A DNA stretch of 64,000 nt from Thermococcus sp. M36 (lineage in GTDB: Archaea > Methanobacteriota_B > Thermococci > Thermococcales > Thermococcaceae): positions 1 to 64,000 of the forward strand of contig NZ_SNUH01000001.1 of assembly GCF_012027355.1 (NCBI RefSeq). The letters run 5' to 3'. The notes beneath the pieces are model-generated. The model made no database searches. It saw only the letters and a list, made by a program, of their open reading frames with translations, and was not told the DNA's origin. The position numbers and the translations under genes were made by a program. Below are positions 54,852 through 64,000 of the stretch, in pieces (positions within the stretch are counted from its first letter, which is position 1; every line of letters begins with the position of its first letter).

Positions 54852-55646
54852 ATGAAGGCAGTAAAGGCCGAGAATCTAACAATACTCTACGAGGGACGGA
54901 GAGCAGTGGAAGATGTAACCTTCGAGCTGGATGAAGGAGAGACCATGCTTCTACTCGGCCCCAACGGGGCAGGAAAGACCACACTTCTGAGAACCATAGC
55001 GGCGTTCCACAGGGAGTATACTGGAAAGCTTGAAGTATTCGGCAGAAAACCTGAAGAAGCCAAGGAACTTATCTCCTACGTACCGCAGAGCTATGTGCTC
55101 AATGAGCGCGTCCCGCTTACGGCCCTTGAGGTAGTTGCCATGGGCGGCATCTACCGGAAAGGCTTCGTCCACTTCAAAATCCCAAAGGAAATCCTCCAGA
55201 AAGCCGAGGAAGCTCTCGGCTTCGTTGGGCTGGCTCACGTTAAGGACAGGCTCTTCAGAGAGCTGAGCGGTGGCCAGAAGCAGAGGGTTCTTCTCGCGAG
55301 GGCCCTGATGAGCGACCCCAAGTTGCTCCTCCTGGACGAGCCCCTCTCGGCGCTTGATCCCAGTGCGAGGGTCGAGGTGGCGAACGTTCTCGACAGGATA
55401 AGGAGGGAGAGAGGAATAACCATGATAATAACGACCCACGATATAAACCCCCTAATAGAGCTGGGGGACAGGGTCATGCTGCTCAACAGGCGCCTTGTGG
55501 CCTTCGGCAGGCCGGAAGAAGTCCTCAGAGACAGCATTATCAAATCCGTCTACGGACCGCTGGCGAAGGTCATCCCCGTTGAGGGAAGACTCTTCTGCAT
55601 TACTGGAGATGCCCACTTCCACCAGCATGGGGGTGGGGGAAGGTGA
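54852..55646 (+). CDS. Zinc/manganese-type ABC transporter ATP-binding protein
   Basis: The 264-residue ATPase has GPNGAGKTT (36-44), LSGGQKQRVLLARAL, LLLLDEPLSALDPSA and TTHDI. Its tail ends DAHFHQHGGGGR, a His-rich stretch common in zinc or manganese importers of the ZnuC/TroB type. ATG 54852 follows GGAGATAACC. The permease gene starts within its stop codon region (TGATG). No substrate-binding lipoprotein gene is next to it, so that subunit must be elsewhere. Confidence 0.88.
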   Translation: MKAVKAENLTILYEGRRAVEDVTFELDEGETMLLLGPNGAGKTTLLRTIAAFHREYTGKLEVFGRKPEEAKELISYVPQSYVLNERVPLTALEVVAMGGIYRKGFVHFKIPKEILQKAEEALGFVGLAHVKDRLFRELSGGQKQRVLLARALMSDPKLLLLDEPLSALDPSARVEVANVLDRIRRERGITMIITTHDINPLIELGDRVMLLNRRLVAFGRPEEVLRDSIIKSVYGPLAKVIPVEGRLFCITGDAHFHQHGGGGR

Positions 55647-56464
55647 TGCCTGAGTACCTCCTCCGCGCGCTTTTGGCGAGTATAATGGTCAGCGTCCTGC
55701 TAGGCATGCTCAGCCCCCTCATCAACACCAAGGGGCTGGCATTTCTAACTCATGCGCTTTTCCACTCCCTGCTCTTTGGTGCGGTTCTTGGAATGATCCT
55801 AGGTCTGCTCTTCGAAAACCTCTCCCTGGTCATGCTCACTGCCCTAACCGTCACCGTCGCAATAGTGCTCCTGATAGCCCACCTTGAAAAGCTGGGCTTT
55901 TCCCCCGACTCCGCAGTGGGGATAGTCGCCAGCTTCGTCGCCGGCCTAACGGTTCTCGGCTTCGGTGTCCTCTACAAGGTCATGGCAACCAGGCCGTACT
56001 TCCCCCTCGGCGAGAGTATAGTCTCCTACCTCACGGGGGACATATTCCTCATAAGCCTCAACGACCTAACAGCGCTTGTCCTCGGCGGCGCGTTCCTGTT
56101 CCTCGTCATGCTCCTCCTCTACCGCGACTTCCTCTACCTGAGCTTTGACCCAGAGGGGATAGAGAGCTACGGGGGCAGTGCAAGGGCCTACCTCATGATC
56201 CTCTATGTCCTCGTTGGCGCCATCGGCGCCCTGATAGTCCAGACGGTCGGTCTGATAACCCTCCAGGTCGTGGCAGTTCTACCTGGCGCGATAGCGCTCA
56301 TGGTGAGCAGCGACATGAGGAAAGTCCTCGGCGTGAGCCTGTTCCTGACCCTCGGAGTTCAGCTATCATCCGTGGCGCTCGCATACCTCACGGACATACC
56401 GCCCAGCGGTATAGCCACTATAATGCTGGGCGCCATCTACGGTGCGGTTGTCTTCAGGAGGTGA
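55646..56464 (+). CDS. ABC-3 family metal permease
   Basis: The 272-residue protein has about eight helices and the ABC-3 family pattern of ZnuB/TroC: LLGMLSPLINTKGLAFLTHALFHSLLFG near the start, SPDSAVGIVASFVAGL, YLTGDIFLISLNDL (read DIFLIS; the G-D-I-L motif), FDPEGIESYGGS, and GLITLQVVAVLPGAIALMVSSDMR. It forms the membrane part of the importer with the preceding ATPase. ATG 55646 overlaps the ATPase stop. RNase HII begins just after it and may be cotranscribed. Confidence 0.9.
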   Translation: MPEYLLRALLASIMVSVLLGMLSPLINTKGLAFLTHALFHSLLFGAVLGMILGLLFENLSLVMLTALTVTVAIVLLIAHLEKLGFSPDSAVGIVASFVAGLTVLGFGVLYKVMATRPYFPLGESIVSYLTGDIFLISLNDLTALVLGGAFLFLVMLLLYRDFLYLSFDPEGIESYGGSARAYLMILYVLVGAIGALIVQTVGLITLQVVAVLPGAIALMVSSDMRKVLGVSLFLTLGVQLSSVALAYLTDIPPSGIATIMLGAIYGAVVFRR

Positions 56465-56468
56465 AATT

Positions 56469-57167
56469 TTGGGGAAAAAGCTGGCGGGGATAGACGAGGC
56501 GGGGAGGGGCCCTGTGATCGGGCCGATGGTGATTGCCGCGGTCGTCCTTGACGAGGAGAACGTTCCAAAGCTTGAGGAGCTTGGCGTTAGAGACTCGAAG
56601 AAGCTCACTCCGAAGAGGAGAGAAAGGCTGTTCGATGACATAATTGCACTTTTAGACGATTATGTAATTCTTGAATTATGGCCAGAGGAGATAGACTCGC
56701 GCGAAGGAACATTAAACGAGTTCGAGGTGGAGAACTTTGTCAAGGCCCTCAACTCGCTTAAGATAAAATCCGACGTCGTCTACATTGACGCCGCCGACGT
56801 GAAGGAGAAGCGCTTCGGGGAGGATATTAAGAAAAAGTTGGACTTCGAGGCCGAAATTATCGCCGAACACAAGGCGGACGACAGGTTCGTGCCAGTTTCT
56901 GCGGCCTCAATCCTCGCCAAGGTTACGCGTGATAGGGCAATAGAGAGGCTAAAGGAGGAGTACGGTGAGATAGGGAGCGGCTACCCAAGCGACCCGAAGA
57001 CGAGGACTTTTCTGGAGGAATACTACCGCGAGCACGGCGAGTTTCCGCCGATAGTAAGACGCACCTGGAAGACGCTGAGGAAGATAGAGGAAAAGCTGAG
57101 AGCGAAAAAGACGAAGAAAACCAGAAAAAAGGGACAGCTAAGTTTGCAGGAATTTTTAAAGGGGTAG
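56469..57167 (+). CDS. rnhB: Ribonuclease HII
   Basis: RNase HII cuts the RNA strand of RNA-DNA hybrids and single ribonucleotides in DNA. The 232-residue protein begins, from a TTG start at 56469, with GKKLAGIDEAGRGPVIGPM (catalytic D9, E10), then VVYIDAADVKEKRFG and EHKADDRFVPVSAASILAKVTRD. GGAGGTGA, overlapping the permease stop, is correctly placed for the TTG; the upstream GTG 56442 would leave the ribosome site inside the frame. The C-terminus is Lys-rich and ends QLSLQEFLKG, a likely PCNA-binding (PIP) motif. Confidence 0.95.
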   Translation: MGKKLAGIDEAGRGPVIGPMVIAAVVLDEENVPKLEELGVRDSKKLTPKRRERLFDDIIALLDDYVILELWPEEIDSREGTLNEFEVENFVKALNSLKIKSDVVYIDAADVKEKRFGEDIKKKLDFEAEIIAEHKADDRFVPVSAASILAKVTRDRAIERLKEEYGEIGSGYPSDPKTRTFLEEYYREHGEFPPIVRRTWKTLRKIEEKLRAKKTKKTRKKGQLSLQEFLKG

Positions 57168-57168
57168 T

Positions 57169-58554
57169 CTACCTCCCCAGCCTCGCCCTTATCCTGTCCT
57201 TTATTTCAAGCAACCATCCCAAGTAGAGCCGGAGGGACTCCTTGAAAGCCTCCCAGCGGAGGAGCTCGTTGAGGGCAACCCCCATGACAACCGCCGCCGG
57301 AGGAACGAGGATCGTGGCATAGAAGCTCAGCTGAGTTTTTCCGCCCACAGCGTAGTAGACCACGAACATCAGAACGATGCTCCAGAAGGAGGCAAAGGGC
57401 ACCAAGACTGCTGGCCGCTTCCTGTAGAGCCACGGAAGGGCGAAAATAAACACGGCCATTCCGAGGAGAAGGAACGGGTCCGTTTGGGCAAAGATGTTCG
57501 GGTTGTAGTGGAGAGGAAACGCGGTCTTGTTGATGAACCACTCCCACACAGGAGACGCCGCGGGGTGGCCGGCTTTGGGGCTTATCTGCCACTTGAAGCT
57601 CCACAAGAACTGTCGGAGCCACTCCTTGGGCCCTATGGCACCCATCGCTGTCAGGTTCGGAAGCAGAAACGCTGCAGAAGGCAGTAAAAAGACCCTCAAA
57701 ACGAAGCCGAAAAAGCTCCTCTCCCTCTTGAGGGCCCTCACCAGAAGAACAGGCCACAGAAAACCGCCGCTGAGCTTTGCCGACGCCGCCAGCCCCAAAG
57801 AAACTGAAGCAAGGCTGTCCCTCCCCAGAACCATCAGCGCAACCGTCAGGGCGACGAAGAGCGCCACGTGGATGTCAAGCATGGCCGCAACGCCCAGGGC
57901 TTGGAGCGTGGGGTCTGCGGCCGTGAAAACCAGCGCTATCAGTGCCGCCAGGTAGCTACGGCTTATCCGGTATGCTGCAACAACCACGAGAACCTGTATA
58001 ATGGCAAAGGCCACTATGCCGGGCAGGCGCCAGTTAATGGGTCTGTCCCCCAAGAGCATGCCCAGCATTATCAGATCCTTGCCCAGGAAAGGGTGCTCCG
58101 TGTTGAGGTAGTTCTGGATGTTGTCCTTGTCGGGATACCAATAACCTGTGACCGTGTAGTACGCATCCTCTGGCAGCTTCTCTTCCACATCCCCGAGAAA
58201 GGATTCCAGGTTGTCTGGGGGTACCTCAAAGTATACACCCGGAAATTTGAGGTACTCCTTCTCGTAGGTTGCGTTGTGCCTGAGGGCTATCTTCTCGACC
58301 TCATACTGGTACCGGATCCTAGTGCTCTGGTTGGAAAATATGATGTTGACACCCTCGGAACCGGTGGTCTCGTTTATGTAGTGGAGCTCCACCCCAAGAA
58401 GGTGCAGGACGTTCCTCGATGCCGGGACGTACCAGACCTCATCCCCGATGTATCCCCTGAGGTCGGACCGTGATGCAAAGTCGTAGAGGTACCATGATGA
58501 GCCGGTGACGGTAAGACAGACAAGGAGCACAAAGAGCACCCTTCTCCATTCCAT
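57169..58554 (-). CDS. Membrane glycosyltransferase, PMT/GT39-like
   Basis: The 461-residue protein starts with a helix (RRVLFVLLVCLTVTGSSWYLY), then GYIGDEVWYVPASRN, where the Asp-Glu pair matches the catalytic DE of GT-C protein mannosyltransferases. A roughly 110-residue external loop with sequons (NET, NQS, NAT) follows, ending TEHPFLGKDLIMLGM, and then about nine further helices. HPAASPVWEWF resembles the conserved PMT loop. It likely moves a sugar from a dolichol carrier outside the membrane. ATG 58554 lies just after the transcription start predicted from the shared TATA at 58587-58593. Confidence 0.82.
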   Translation of the reverse strand: MEWRRVLFVLLVCLTVTGSSWYLYDFASRSDLRGYIGDEVWYVPASRNVLHLLGVELHYINETTGSEGVNIIFSNQSTRIRYQYEVEKIALRHNATYEKEYLKFPGVYFEVPPDNLESFLGDVEEKLPEDAYYTVTGYWYPDKDNIQNYLNTEHPFLGKDLIMLGMLLGDRPINWRLPGIVAFAIIQVLVVVAAYRISRSYLAALIALVFTAADPTLQALGVAAMLDIHVALFVALTVALMVLGRDSLASVSLGLAASAKLSGGFLWPVLLVRALKRERSFFGFVLRVFLLPSAAFLLPNLTAMGAIGPKEWLRQFLWSFKWQISPKAGHPAASPVWEWFINKTAFPLHYNPNIFAQTDPFLLLGMAVFIFALPWLYRKRPAVLVPFASFWSIVLMFVVYYAVGGKTQLSFYATILVPPAAVVMGVALNELLRWEAFKESLRLYLGWLLEIKDRIRARLGR

Positions 58555-58583
58555 TTCAACGCACCGGGTGAATATGGCGGGCA

Positions 58584-58596
58584 ACGTTTTTAAGCC
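58584..58596. promoter_or_regulatory. Divergent promoter of the glycosyltransferase and methyltransferase
   Basis: ACGTTTTTAAGCC serves as TATA region both ways (TTTTTAA plus, TTAAAAA minus). Predicted starts are near 58616, at the methyltransferase ATG, and near 58564, ten bases before the glycosyltransferase ATG. Confidence 0.55.
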
Positions 58597-58615
58597 TCTC
58601 CCCGAGCTTCGAAAC

Positions 58616-59761
58616 ATGATGATAACCGAGGAACAGGTTAGGCTTGCGGTGGAGATGATAAAGAGGGGCCTCGACGAGAGGAAGCTCCGCGCCAAGCTTG
58701 GCGAGAACTGGAGGGAAATCGCCGAGATAGCCCGGGCCAGGATAAGGGCAAAAGACAAGTTCTCCCGGGACGACCTCTGGATGGACTTGGAAGGCCTGCG
58801 CTACGCCACCCACGAGGTCGTCGCGAGGTACCGCGCCGAGCGTTTAGAGGAGCTGGGCGTGAAGAGCATAGCAGATGTCTCCTGCGGAATCGGAATTCAG
58901 CTGATTTTCTACGCGATGAAGGTCGAGAAGGCCTATGGAATCGACATCGATCCTCTAAAAGTTGAGTTCGCGAGGAGAAACGCCGAAAAATACGGTGTGG
59001 ACAACATCGAGTTCATAAACGCCGATTCACTCGACCCTGAGACCGTTGAGAAGATAGACGCCGAGGTCGTGTTCTCCGACCCGGCGAGGCCACCAGAGAT
59101 GCCCGAGAGAAGGCTGGAAGACCTCCTGCCAAGCCCGCTGGAGGTATACGAAGCCTACAAATCCAAAACGGACGCCTTTATCTTTGACCTGCCTCCCCAG
59201 ATGAGGCGCGAGAGGGTTCCCTGGAAGGGAGAGTTTGAGTACATAGACATCTTCGGTGCACTCAACAGACTGACCTTTTACACGGAACCTCTGGCAAGAG
59301 CTGAGAGAAGCGCCGTCATCCTGCCGGCAGGAGTGAGGCTTGAAAGCGATCCCTCACTGGAGCACATAGTCGAATGGGCAGAAAAGCCGGGCCAGTACCT
59401 CTATGAGATCCCCCAGAGCGTTGACTACGCCGACCTGATAAACGAGCTGTTCCACCTGCTCCCGGCCGGAACAAAGATGCTCCTCCGCGAGAAGAGGCGC
59501 GTTTTGGCGACCGGCAACGAGGAAATCAGAAGTCCCTACCTCAAGAGAACCTACGCCGTTGTGGGCGTCGTGCCTTTCCATCCAGTCAGGATAAACGACT
59601 TTCTCAGGAAGGAGGGCTTCGGCAGGGCAACGCTCAGGATAAGCGTGCCCGAAGGAGAGTACTGGAAGGTCAGAAAGAGGATAGAGGCAAACTTGAAGGG
59701 AGAAAGAAGGGCTTTCGTCTTCCAGTTCGGAAAGATGGCGATAATAGCGGAGGGACTATAG
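58616..59761 (+). CDS. SAM-dependent methyltransferase with THUMP-like domain
   Basis: The 381-residue protein has a helical head, a Rossmann domain with [18 protein letters not shown] (motif I), [21 protein letters not shown] and [18 protein letters not shown], and a C-terminal THUMP-like domain ([16 protein letters not shown], then [20 protein letters not shown]). The combination suggests a nucleic-acid, probably RNA, methyltransferase; the target is unknown. ATG 58616 (or 58619) coincides with the predicted transcription start and lacks a ribosome site, so it looks leaderless. It overlaps the next, convergent gene by 6 bp. Confidence 0.85.
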   Translation: MMITEEQVRLAVEMIKRGLDERKLRAKLGENWREIAEIARARIRAKDKFSRDDLWMDLEGLRYATHEVVARYRAERLEELGVKSIADVSCGIGIQLIFYAMKVEKAYGIDIDPLKVEFARRNAEKYGVDNIEFINADSLDPETVEKIDAEVVFSDPARPPEMPERRLEDLLPSPLEVYEAYKSKTDAFIFDLPPQMRRERVPWKGEFEYIDIFGALNRLTFYTEPLARAERSAVILPAGVRLESDPSLEHIVEWAEKPGQYLYEIPQSVDYADLINELFHLLPAGTKMLLREKRRVLATGNEEIRSPYLKRTYAVVGVVPFHPVRINDFLRKEGFGRATLRISVPEGEYWKVRKRIEANLKGERRAFVFQFGKMAIIAEGL

Positions 59762-59959
59762 TTCCTCTATTCTAGCGTTCCGTATCTTTTTTGAACCGAT
59801 ACGGAGCCTTTTGAAATAGTCCAGGTGCTCGTCGGGCAGAAAAGAGTCAAGACTAGTTGATTTTAGCCGTTTTTTCTTTTTACGCGGCTCTGCCCGCTCC
59901 CCGCCCACAGGGGCCCGCTGGGACGCGGGTCTCAGGAACTCGTCGAGCTTCCTGTCCAT
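59756..59959 (-). CDS. Small Lys-rich protein, unknown
   Basis: The 67-residue product [20 protein letters not shown] then [20 protein letters not shown] then [20 protein letters not shown] is basic and largely disordered, with DEFL and DSFL motifs that repeat. No family recognised; nucleic-acid or PCNA contact would fit but is a guess. A TATA-like CTTTATACC near 59993 and GGGTGGGGTG before ATG 59959 support expression. The 3' end overlaps the methyltransferase gene. Confidence 0.6.
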   Translation of the reverse strand: MDRKLDEFLRPASQRAPVGGERAEPRKKKKRLKSTSLDSFLPDEHLDYFKRLRIGSKKIRNARIEEL

Positions 59960-60065
59960 CACCCCACCCACATCCCGTATACTCCTAGGTATAAAGGTTT
60001 TTCCACCAATCGAAGGCTGAACCAAAGGGTATATCAATGGGCACCGAGAGACCGCCGTTGGGAAA

Positions 60066-60091
60066 CGCTTTTAACTCCCGGTATTTATTTA
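60066..60091 (+). promoter_or_regulatory. Promoter region of glmS
   Basis: Two TATA-like elements, CGCTTTTAAC (60066-60075) and GGTATTTATTTA (60080-60091), precede GTG 60123 by distances that allow short leaders. Confidence 0.5.
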
Positions 60092-60122
60092 GGGAAAGAG
60101 TAAACCAGAGCGGGTGGTCAGG

Positions 60123-61931
60123 GTGTGCGGAATAATCGGGTATATAGGGGACAGAAACGCATGCGAGGTCATCGTTAAAGGTCTCAAGCGCCTCGAATAC
60201 AGGGGTTATGATTCCGCAGGGATTGTTACCGAAAATAGAGGGAGCCTCTTCGTGAAAAAAGGTGCCGGGAGGATAGACGAGCTCACAGGAAAGCTCGGCT
60301 TTCTTGAAATGCCCGGAAAGAGGGGCATCGGACACACCAGGTGGGCCACCCACGGTGTTCCGAACGATACAAACGCCCACCCCCAGACAGACTGCACGGG
60401 CAGGATAGCCCTCGTTCACAACGGCATAATTGAGAACTTCGCGGAGCTGAAGGATGAACTCCTCAAAAAGGGCCACTCCTTTAAGAGCGACACCGACACG
60501 GAGGTCATAGCGCACCTCATAGAGGAGGAGCTCAAATCGGGCGGAAGTTTTGAGGAGGCCATGAGAAAAGCCCTACTCCGGCTCAAAGGGTCATTCGCAC
60601 TGGGAATAATCTACACTGGAGAGCCCGACCGGCTGTACTTCGTGAGAAACGAGAGCCCTCTGGTTCTGGGAATAGGAGACGGCGAAAACTTCGCGGCCAG
60701 CGATGTTCCGGCTTTTCTGGAGTACACCAACAAAGCAATTTTCCTCGATGACAGGGAGTACGCCGTCCTCACAAAGGACTCTTACGTTGTCAAGAACCTT
60801 GACACCGGGGAAGTCGTCGAAAAGCCCGTCCACGAGATAGAATGGACGCTGGAAATGGCCGAAAAAGCCGGCTTTCCGCACTTCATGCTCAAGGAGATAT
60901 ATGAACAGCCGAGGGCCATAAGGGACGCCCTTCACGGAAACGCCGGGACAATGCGCTCAGTCGCGGAGGAGGTTTCCAAGTACGACAGAATATTTATCGT
61001 CGCCATGGGCACGTCCTACCACGCGGGCCTCGTTGCGAAGTACCTGTTCCAGCGCCTCACCGGGAAGGTCCCGATAGTTGAGGATGCCAGCGAGTTCCGC
61101 TATGAGTTCGAGAACCTCATTGATGAAAATACCCTCGTTATAGCAATAACCCAGAGCGGGGAAACGGCTGATACCCTGGCGGCCATGAAACTGGCAAAGA
61201 GGAGGGGCGCCAAGGTTCTCGCAATAGTCAACGTTGTCGGCAGTATGGCCACGAGGATAGCAGACCTCACGGTCTACACCCATGCAGGGCCTGAAATAGG
61301 AGTCGCCGCAACCAAGACATACACCACACAGCTGGCGGTTCTCACAATGCTGGCCATTGAAACGGCGAGGGTGCTCGGAACGGCTGAGGAGAGATACCTC
61401 GAGTCGCTGGAAGAAGGCCTCCAGAGGGTTCCGGAGCTCATAGAAGACGTACTCAGGCACGATGAGTCCCTCAGAGAACTGGCCGAGGGACTTAAGGATA
61501 AGAAAGATTTCTTCTACATCGGAAGAGGGATAAGCGTCCCAACGGCCCTTGAAGGCGCTCTCAAGCTCAAGGAGATAAGCTACATCCACGCGGAAGGCCT
61601 GAGTGCCGGCGAGCTCAAGCACGGTCCCCTGGCCCTGCTTGAGGAGGGTGTGCCCGTGGTCGCGATAGCTCCTAGAGGGAGAACGTTTGACAAGATGGTT
61701 TCCAACATAGAGGAGTCCAAGGCAAGGGGGGCGTATATAATATCTCTCGGGGACTCGGAAGACCTCAGGAGGGTCTCTGACGTCCTCGTGGAGATGCCCC
61801 GGATGGATGAGTTGCTGACCCCAATCGTATATGTGGTGCCCCTGCAGCTGCTCGCATATCACCTCGCCGTGCTGAGGGGCAACGACCCCGATAAGCCCAG
61901 AAACCTGGCGAAGTCCGTTACAGTTGAATGA
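60123..61931 (+). CDS. glmS: Glutamine-fructose-6-phosphate aminotransferase (isomerizing)
   Basis: GlmS makes glucosamine-6-phosphate from fructose-6-phosphate and glutamine, the entry to UDP-GlcNAc. The 602-residue protein has the glutaminase CGIIGYIGD (Cys next to the initiator), [20 protein letters not shown] and HNGIIENF, then two SIS domains ([20 protein letters not shown]) and the end [12 protein letters not shown] 60123 is chosen because it leaves Cys at position 2, and GGTGG lies five bases upstream; the frame from 60114 would bury the Cys. aglB follows 10 bp later, an apt pairing for N-glycan synthesis. Confidence 0.97.
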   Translation: MCGIIGYIGDRNACEVIVKGLKRLEYRGYDSAGIVTENRGSLFVKKGAGRIDELTGKLGFLEMPGKRGIGHTRWATHGVPNDTNAHPQTDCTGRIALVHNGIIENFAELKDELLKKGHSFKSDTDTEVIAHLIEEELKSGGSFEEAMRKALLRLKGSFALGIIYTGEPDRLYFVRNESPLVLGIGDGENFAASDVPAFLEYTNKAIFLDDREYAVLTKDSYVVKNLDTGEVVEKPVHEIEWTLEMAEKAGFPHFMLKEIYEQPRAIRDALHGNAGTMRSVAEEVSKYDRIFIVAMGTSYHAGLVAKYLFQRLTGKVPIVEDASEFRYEFENLIDENTLVIAITQSGETADTLAAMKLAKRRGAKVLAIVNVVGSMATRIADLTVYTHAGPEIGVAATKTYTTQLAVLTMLAIETARVLGTAEERYLESLEEGLQRVPELIEDVLRHDESLRELAEGLKDKKDFFYIGRGISVPTALEGALKLKEISYIHAEGLSAGELKHGPLALLEEGVPVVAIAPRGRTFDKMVSNIEESKARGAYIISLGDSEDLRRVSDVLVEMPRMDELLTPIVYVVPLQLLAYHLAVLRGNDPDKPRNLAKSVTVE

Positions 61932-61941
61932 GGTGATCAGA

Positions 61942-64000
61942 ATGGTAAAAACAAGCGTTAAGGAGAAGAGAAAGAGGGGCGAAAGGCCCTCCCTTCCGGC
62001 ATATTACCGGAAGTTCAAGGAGTACGGCATCCCAATAATCGTCCTCCTGCTAGCCTACTGGGGGTTCAAACTGAGGAGCGTGACCTCGAACTACAAGACG
62101 TTCCTCGACCCGGACACCTTCTTCCACTACGAGATGTACAGGCAGGCCATAACAGAGTGGATACCCAGGTACTTTGCCTACGCAGACCCGCCTGCGGGGA
62201 TAAAGGCGGGAGGTTACCTCGGGCTTTACACAGTCCAGGCCGTGTTCTACAAGATAACCCATGCGATGTTTGGAACGGACGTCCTCGGAGCGTTCAAGCT
62301 CTGGCCGCCGTTCGTAGGGGCCCTCACTGTGATAGCTGTTTACCTCGTGGGCAGAAAGCTCCACTCCAACTGGGCCGGCCTCTGGGCGGCAGCGTTCATG
62401 ATGTTCTCCTACGCAAACTTCAGCAAGACATACTCAGGCAACAACCGCGGTGAAGGGCCCTTCATGATGTTCTTCCTCTTCGCGGTGTTCTTCCTCCTGG
62501 TGTACCTCGACGAGAGGGAGTGGAACTGGAAGAAGATACTCGGGGCAATACTCTTCCTGATCAATAGCGTCCTCTACATGGCCGTTTGGACAGGAAGCAC
62601 GTTTGGTGTCAGCATACTGCTCCTCTTCGCGGGCATCACCACGGTAGTGTTCTTCATCTTCGGAATGGTTGACGTCCTGAAGAGGTTTGTCAGGGGCTTC
62701 TTCCCGCTCTACGGCGCTTCCCTCATACTAGGACTGGTTCTATCCTATACCGGATTCATCGGCATAAGATGGTTCCTGGTTTTTGCCCTTGAAGGGTTCA
62801 TTGCCCTCAGCGTTCTGGTCGCAATAATGCTCTACGGGGAAAGGCTCGGTCTCAACTATTCGGACAAAAAACACCGCTTTGGAATGGTTGCTGGCATAGC
62901 GATTCTGGCAGCCCTTGCATTTTACGGCTACTTTGGCAGGGATCTCCTCAAGTTCATGGGGGCAGCATATCAGTCAAACCCCCTCTACCAGACGGTGGCG
63001 GAGCTTGCGAAGACTGACTGGAGAACCATTACCGCTTACTACAGCGTTAAGACGAAGGATGCTATAGTATTCCTGCTCTCTGCCGCAGGATTCGTCGTGG
63101 TTCTCCTGAGGTTCCTGAGGAAGCTCTTTAAGAACGACCTCACAGGTCACAAGGAGATCTTCCTGGTCTCCTACTACCTTGGATCCCTCTACCTCCTTCT
63201 GATGGCAGTCCGTTTTGTCTTCCAGGCCTCCGGAGCAATGCTCCTCCTCGCAGGTGTCGCGATTGGGGAGGCCTTCCTGTTCGTTGAGGGCATGAAGGAG
63301 AGCCTCACGACCAAGGCACTCTACGCGGTGCTCCTGATACTGCTGTTCATCCCCCTGCCCATCATAGGGGCCCAGTACATGGGGGACATCGCCAGGAGCT
63401 ACTCCAAGGGACAGGGCTCCGTCCCCTCGGATTGGGTTGACACCCTCAACTGGCTCAAGGAGAACAGCGACCCGCTCGACAGCGCCACCAGCTGGTGGGA
63501 CTACGGCTACTGGATTGAGTCAAGCCTTCTCAGCCACAGGCGCTCCGCCACCGATGGCGGCCACGCCTACGACAGGCGCTACATAGTTGCCGACTTCTTC
63601 GCCCACCAGGGCAACGAGAGCGAGCAGGACTTTGAGGCGTGGGAGCTCAACTACCTGATCGTCTGGCAGCAGGACATCTACAAGTTCAACGCCATAAGCT
63701 ACCTCGGCGGCGCGATAACCTACGGAGAGTACCGGAACAGCCCGATGTTCCAGGTCATCTACCCGCAGTACATAAAGTACACCAACGAGAGCGGAAGAAC
63801 TGTCGTCTACATAAACGCCGGACAGTACTCGTACCAGCCTGTAATGACAATAAACCTCGCAAAGGGGCAGGTCATACCGGGCCGCCGCGACATACCCTAC
63901 GTCCTCTATGACTTCGGAAGCTACGGGATACTGGCGTATGAGAAGATAGCATTCAGCAACTTTGTCCGTCTGGCGTTCCACATACCCTACTCCTACGAGC
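61942..64000 (+). CDS. aglB: Oligosaccharyltransferase AglB (STT3), 3' part missing
   Basis: AglB moves the lipid-linked glycan to Asn in N-x-S/T. The frame is open from ATG 61942 to the right edge (686 residues), so part of the C-terminal domain is outside. It has a basic cytoplasmic head, about 13 helices, the first-loop DPD motif (D56-P-D58 in FLDPDTFFHYEMYR), SGNNRGEGPFMMFFL, and the catalytic WWDYG at 518-522 (63493-63507) in SWWDYGYWIE. GAGGTGATCAG precedes the ATG. It shares a transcript with glmS. Substrates in this window are the surface proteins at 17 and 41 kb. Confidence 0.96.
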   Translation, partial: MVKTSVKEKRKRGERPSLPAYYRKFKEYGIPIIVLLLAYWGFKLRSVTSNYKTFLDPDTFFHYEMYRQAITEWIPRYFAYADPPAGIKAGGYLGLYTVQAVFYKITHAMFGTDVLGAFKLWPPFVGALTVIAVYLVGRKLHSNWAGLWAAAFMMFSYANFSKTYSGNNRGEGPFMMFFLFAVFFLLVYLDEREWNWKKILGAILFLINSVLYMAVWTGSTFGVSILLLFAGITTVVFFIFGMVDVLKRFVRGFFPLYGASLILGLVLSYTGFIGIRWFLVFALEGFIALSVLVAIMLYGERLGLNYSDKKHRFGMVAGIAILAALAFYGYFGRDLLKFMGAAYQSNPLYQTVAELAKTDWRTITAYYSVKTKDAIVFLLSAAGFVVVLLRFLRKLFKNDLTGHKEIFLVSYYLGSLYLLLMAVRFVFQASGAMLLLAGVAIGEAFLFVEGMKESLTTKALYAVLLILLFIPLPIIGAQYMGDIARSYSKGQGSVPSDWVDTLNWLKENSDPLDSATSWWDYGYWIESSLLSHRRSATDGGHAYDRRYIVADFFAHQGNESEQDFEAWELNYLIVWQQDIYKFNAISYLGGAITYGEYRNSPMFQVIYPQYIKYTNESGRTVVYINAGQYSYQPVMTINLAKGQVIPGRRDIPYVLYDFGSYGILAYEKIAFSNFVRLAFHIPYSYE

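Noticed and set aside
1-64000. CRISPR arrays and insertion sequences
   Set aside because: No regularly spaced repeats and no transposase gene are seen in the window; the only mobile element with direct evidence is the RtcB intein.

Overview
The window comes from a hyperthermophilic euryarchaeon of the order Thermococcales, most likely Thermococcus. Gene content points there: an RtcB RNA ligase with an intein, tungsten formaldehyde:ferredoxin oxidoreductase, topoisomerase VI, the GTP cyclohydrolase MptA, archaeal EF-1A/EF-2/S10, ABCE1 and wybutosine enzyme Taw2. The GC-rich coding sequence fits Thermococcus better than Pyrococcus. Genes are tightly packed, often overlap as ATGA, and have archaeal TATA boxes (TTTATAAA or TTTAAA types) about 25 bp before the predicted start of transcription. 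Several genes look leaderless.

Layout. 1-7.2 kb, mostly minus strand: a MutS-like ATPase cut by the left edge, a small membrane protein, moaC, and an RNA repair and modification cluster (archease, tRNA m5C methyltransferase, PUA-like protein, rtcB with a 481-residue intein). 7.2-11.8 kb: panB, a glycosyltransferase, a DMT transporter, tRNA-Thr(CGT), a PAP2 membrane protein, a HAD protein and a YigZ/IMPACT protein. 11.8-16.7 kb: a COG1205 helicase, a small membrane protein gene broken by an amber codon, and ABCE1. 17-25.4 kb: a secreted CWB2 protein, an AIR-synthase-like protein, an HsdR_N protein, a glutamine amidotransferase, a CBS protein, a duplicated metallophosphoesterase, and 2-phosphoglycerate kinase plus cyclic 2,3-diphosphoglycerate synthetase. 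25.4-32.3 kb: a histone-fold protein, an MBL hydrolase, a solo Cas4-like nuclease, a C/D box sRNA, taw2, the tungsten enzyme with a MoaD-like protein, and an AT-rich orphan gene beside tRNA-Ser(GGA).

32.3-39.1 kb: S10 and EF-1A, a DUF234 ATPase with operator-like repeats, EF-2 and an HD phosphohydrolase. 39.1-42.7 kb: an ABC exporter-like cassette with secreted partners, AT-rich toward its end. 42.9-48.2 kb: mptA, a McrBC-type system whose McrB carries an unusual beta-propeller-like N-terminus, and a DUF4129 membrane protein. 48.2-54.7 kb: one long minus-strand operon, aIF1A-RIO1-Dim2/KH-Top6B-Top6A-DUF530-DUF1699. 54.7-64 kb: a zinc/manganese-type ABC transporter with paired operator repeats, RNase HII, a GT39-like membrane glycosyltransferase, a THUMP-like methyltransferase, a small Lys-rich protein, glmS, and the oligosaccharyltransferase aglB cut by the right edge.

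Functional links: archease serves both RtcB and the m5C methyltransferase; MoaC and the MoaD-like protein support the pterin cofactor of the tungsten enzyme; 2PGK and cDPG synthetase form a complete two-step pathway; GlmS supplies aminosugar for the N-glycans that AglB transfers. The least conventional items are the propeller-McrB fusion, the amber-interrupted gene, the newly recognised C/D box sRNA, and several palindromic operator-like arrays.
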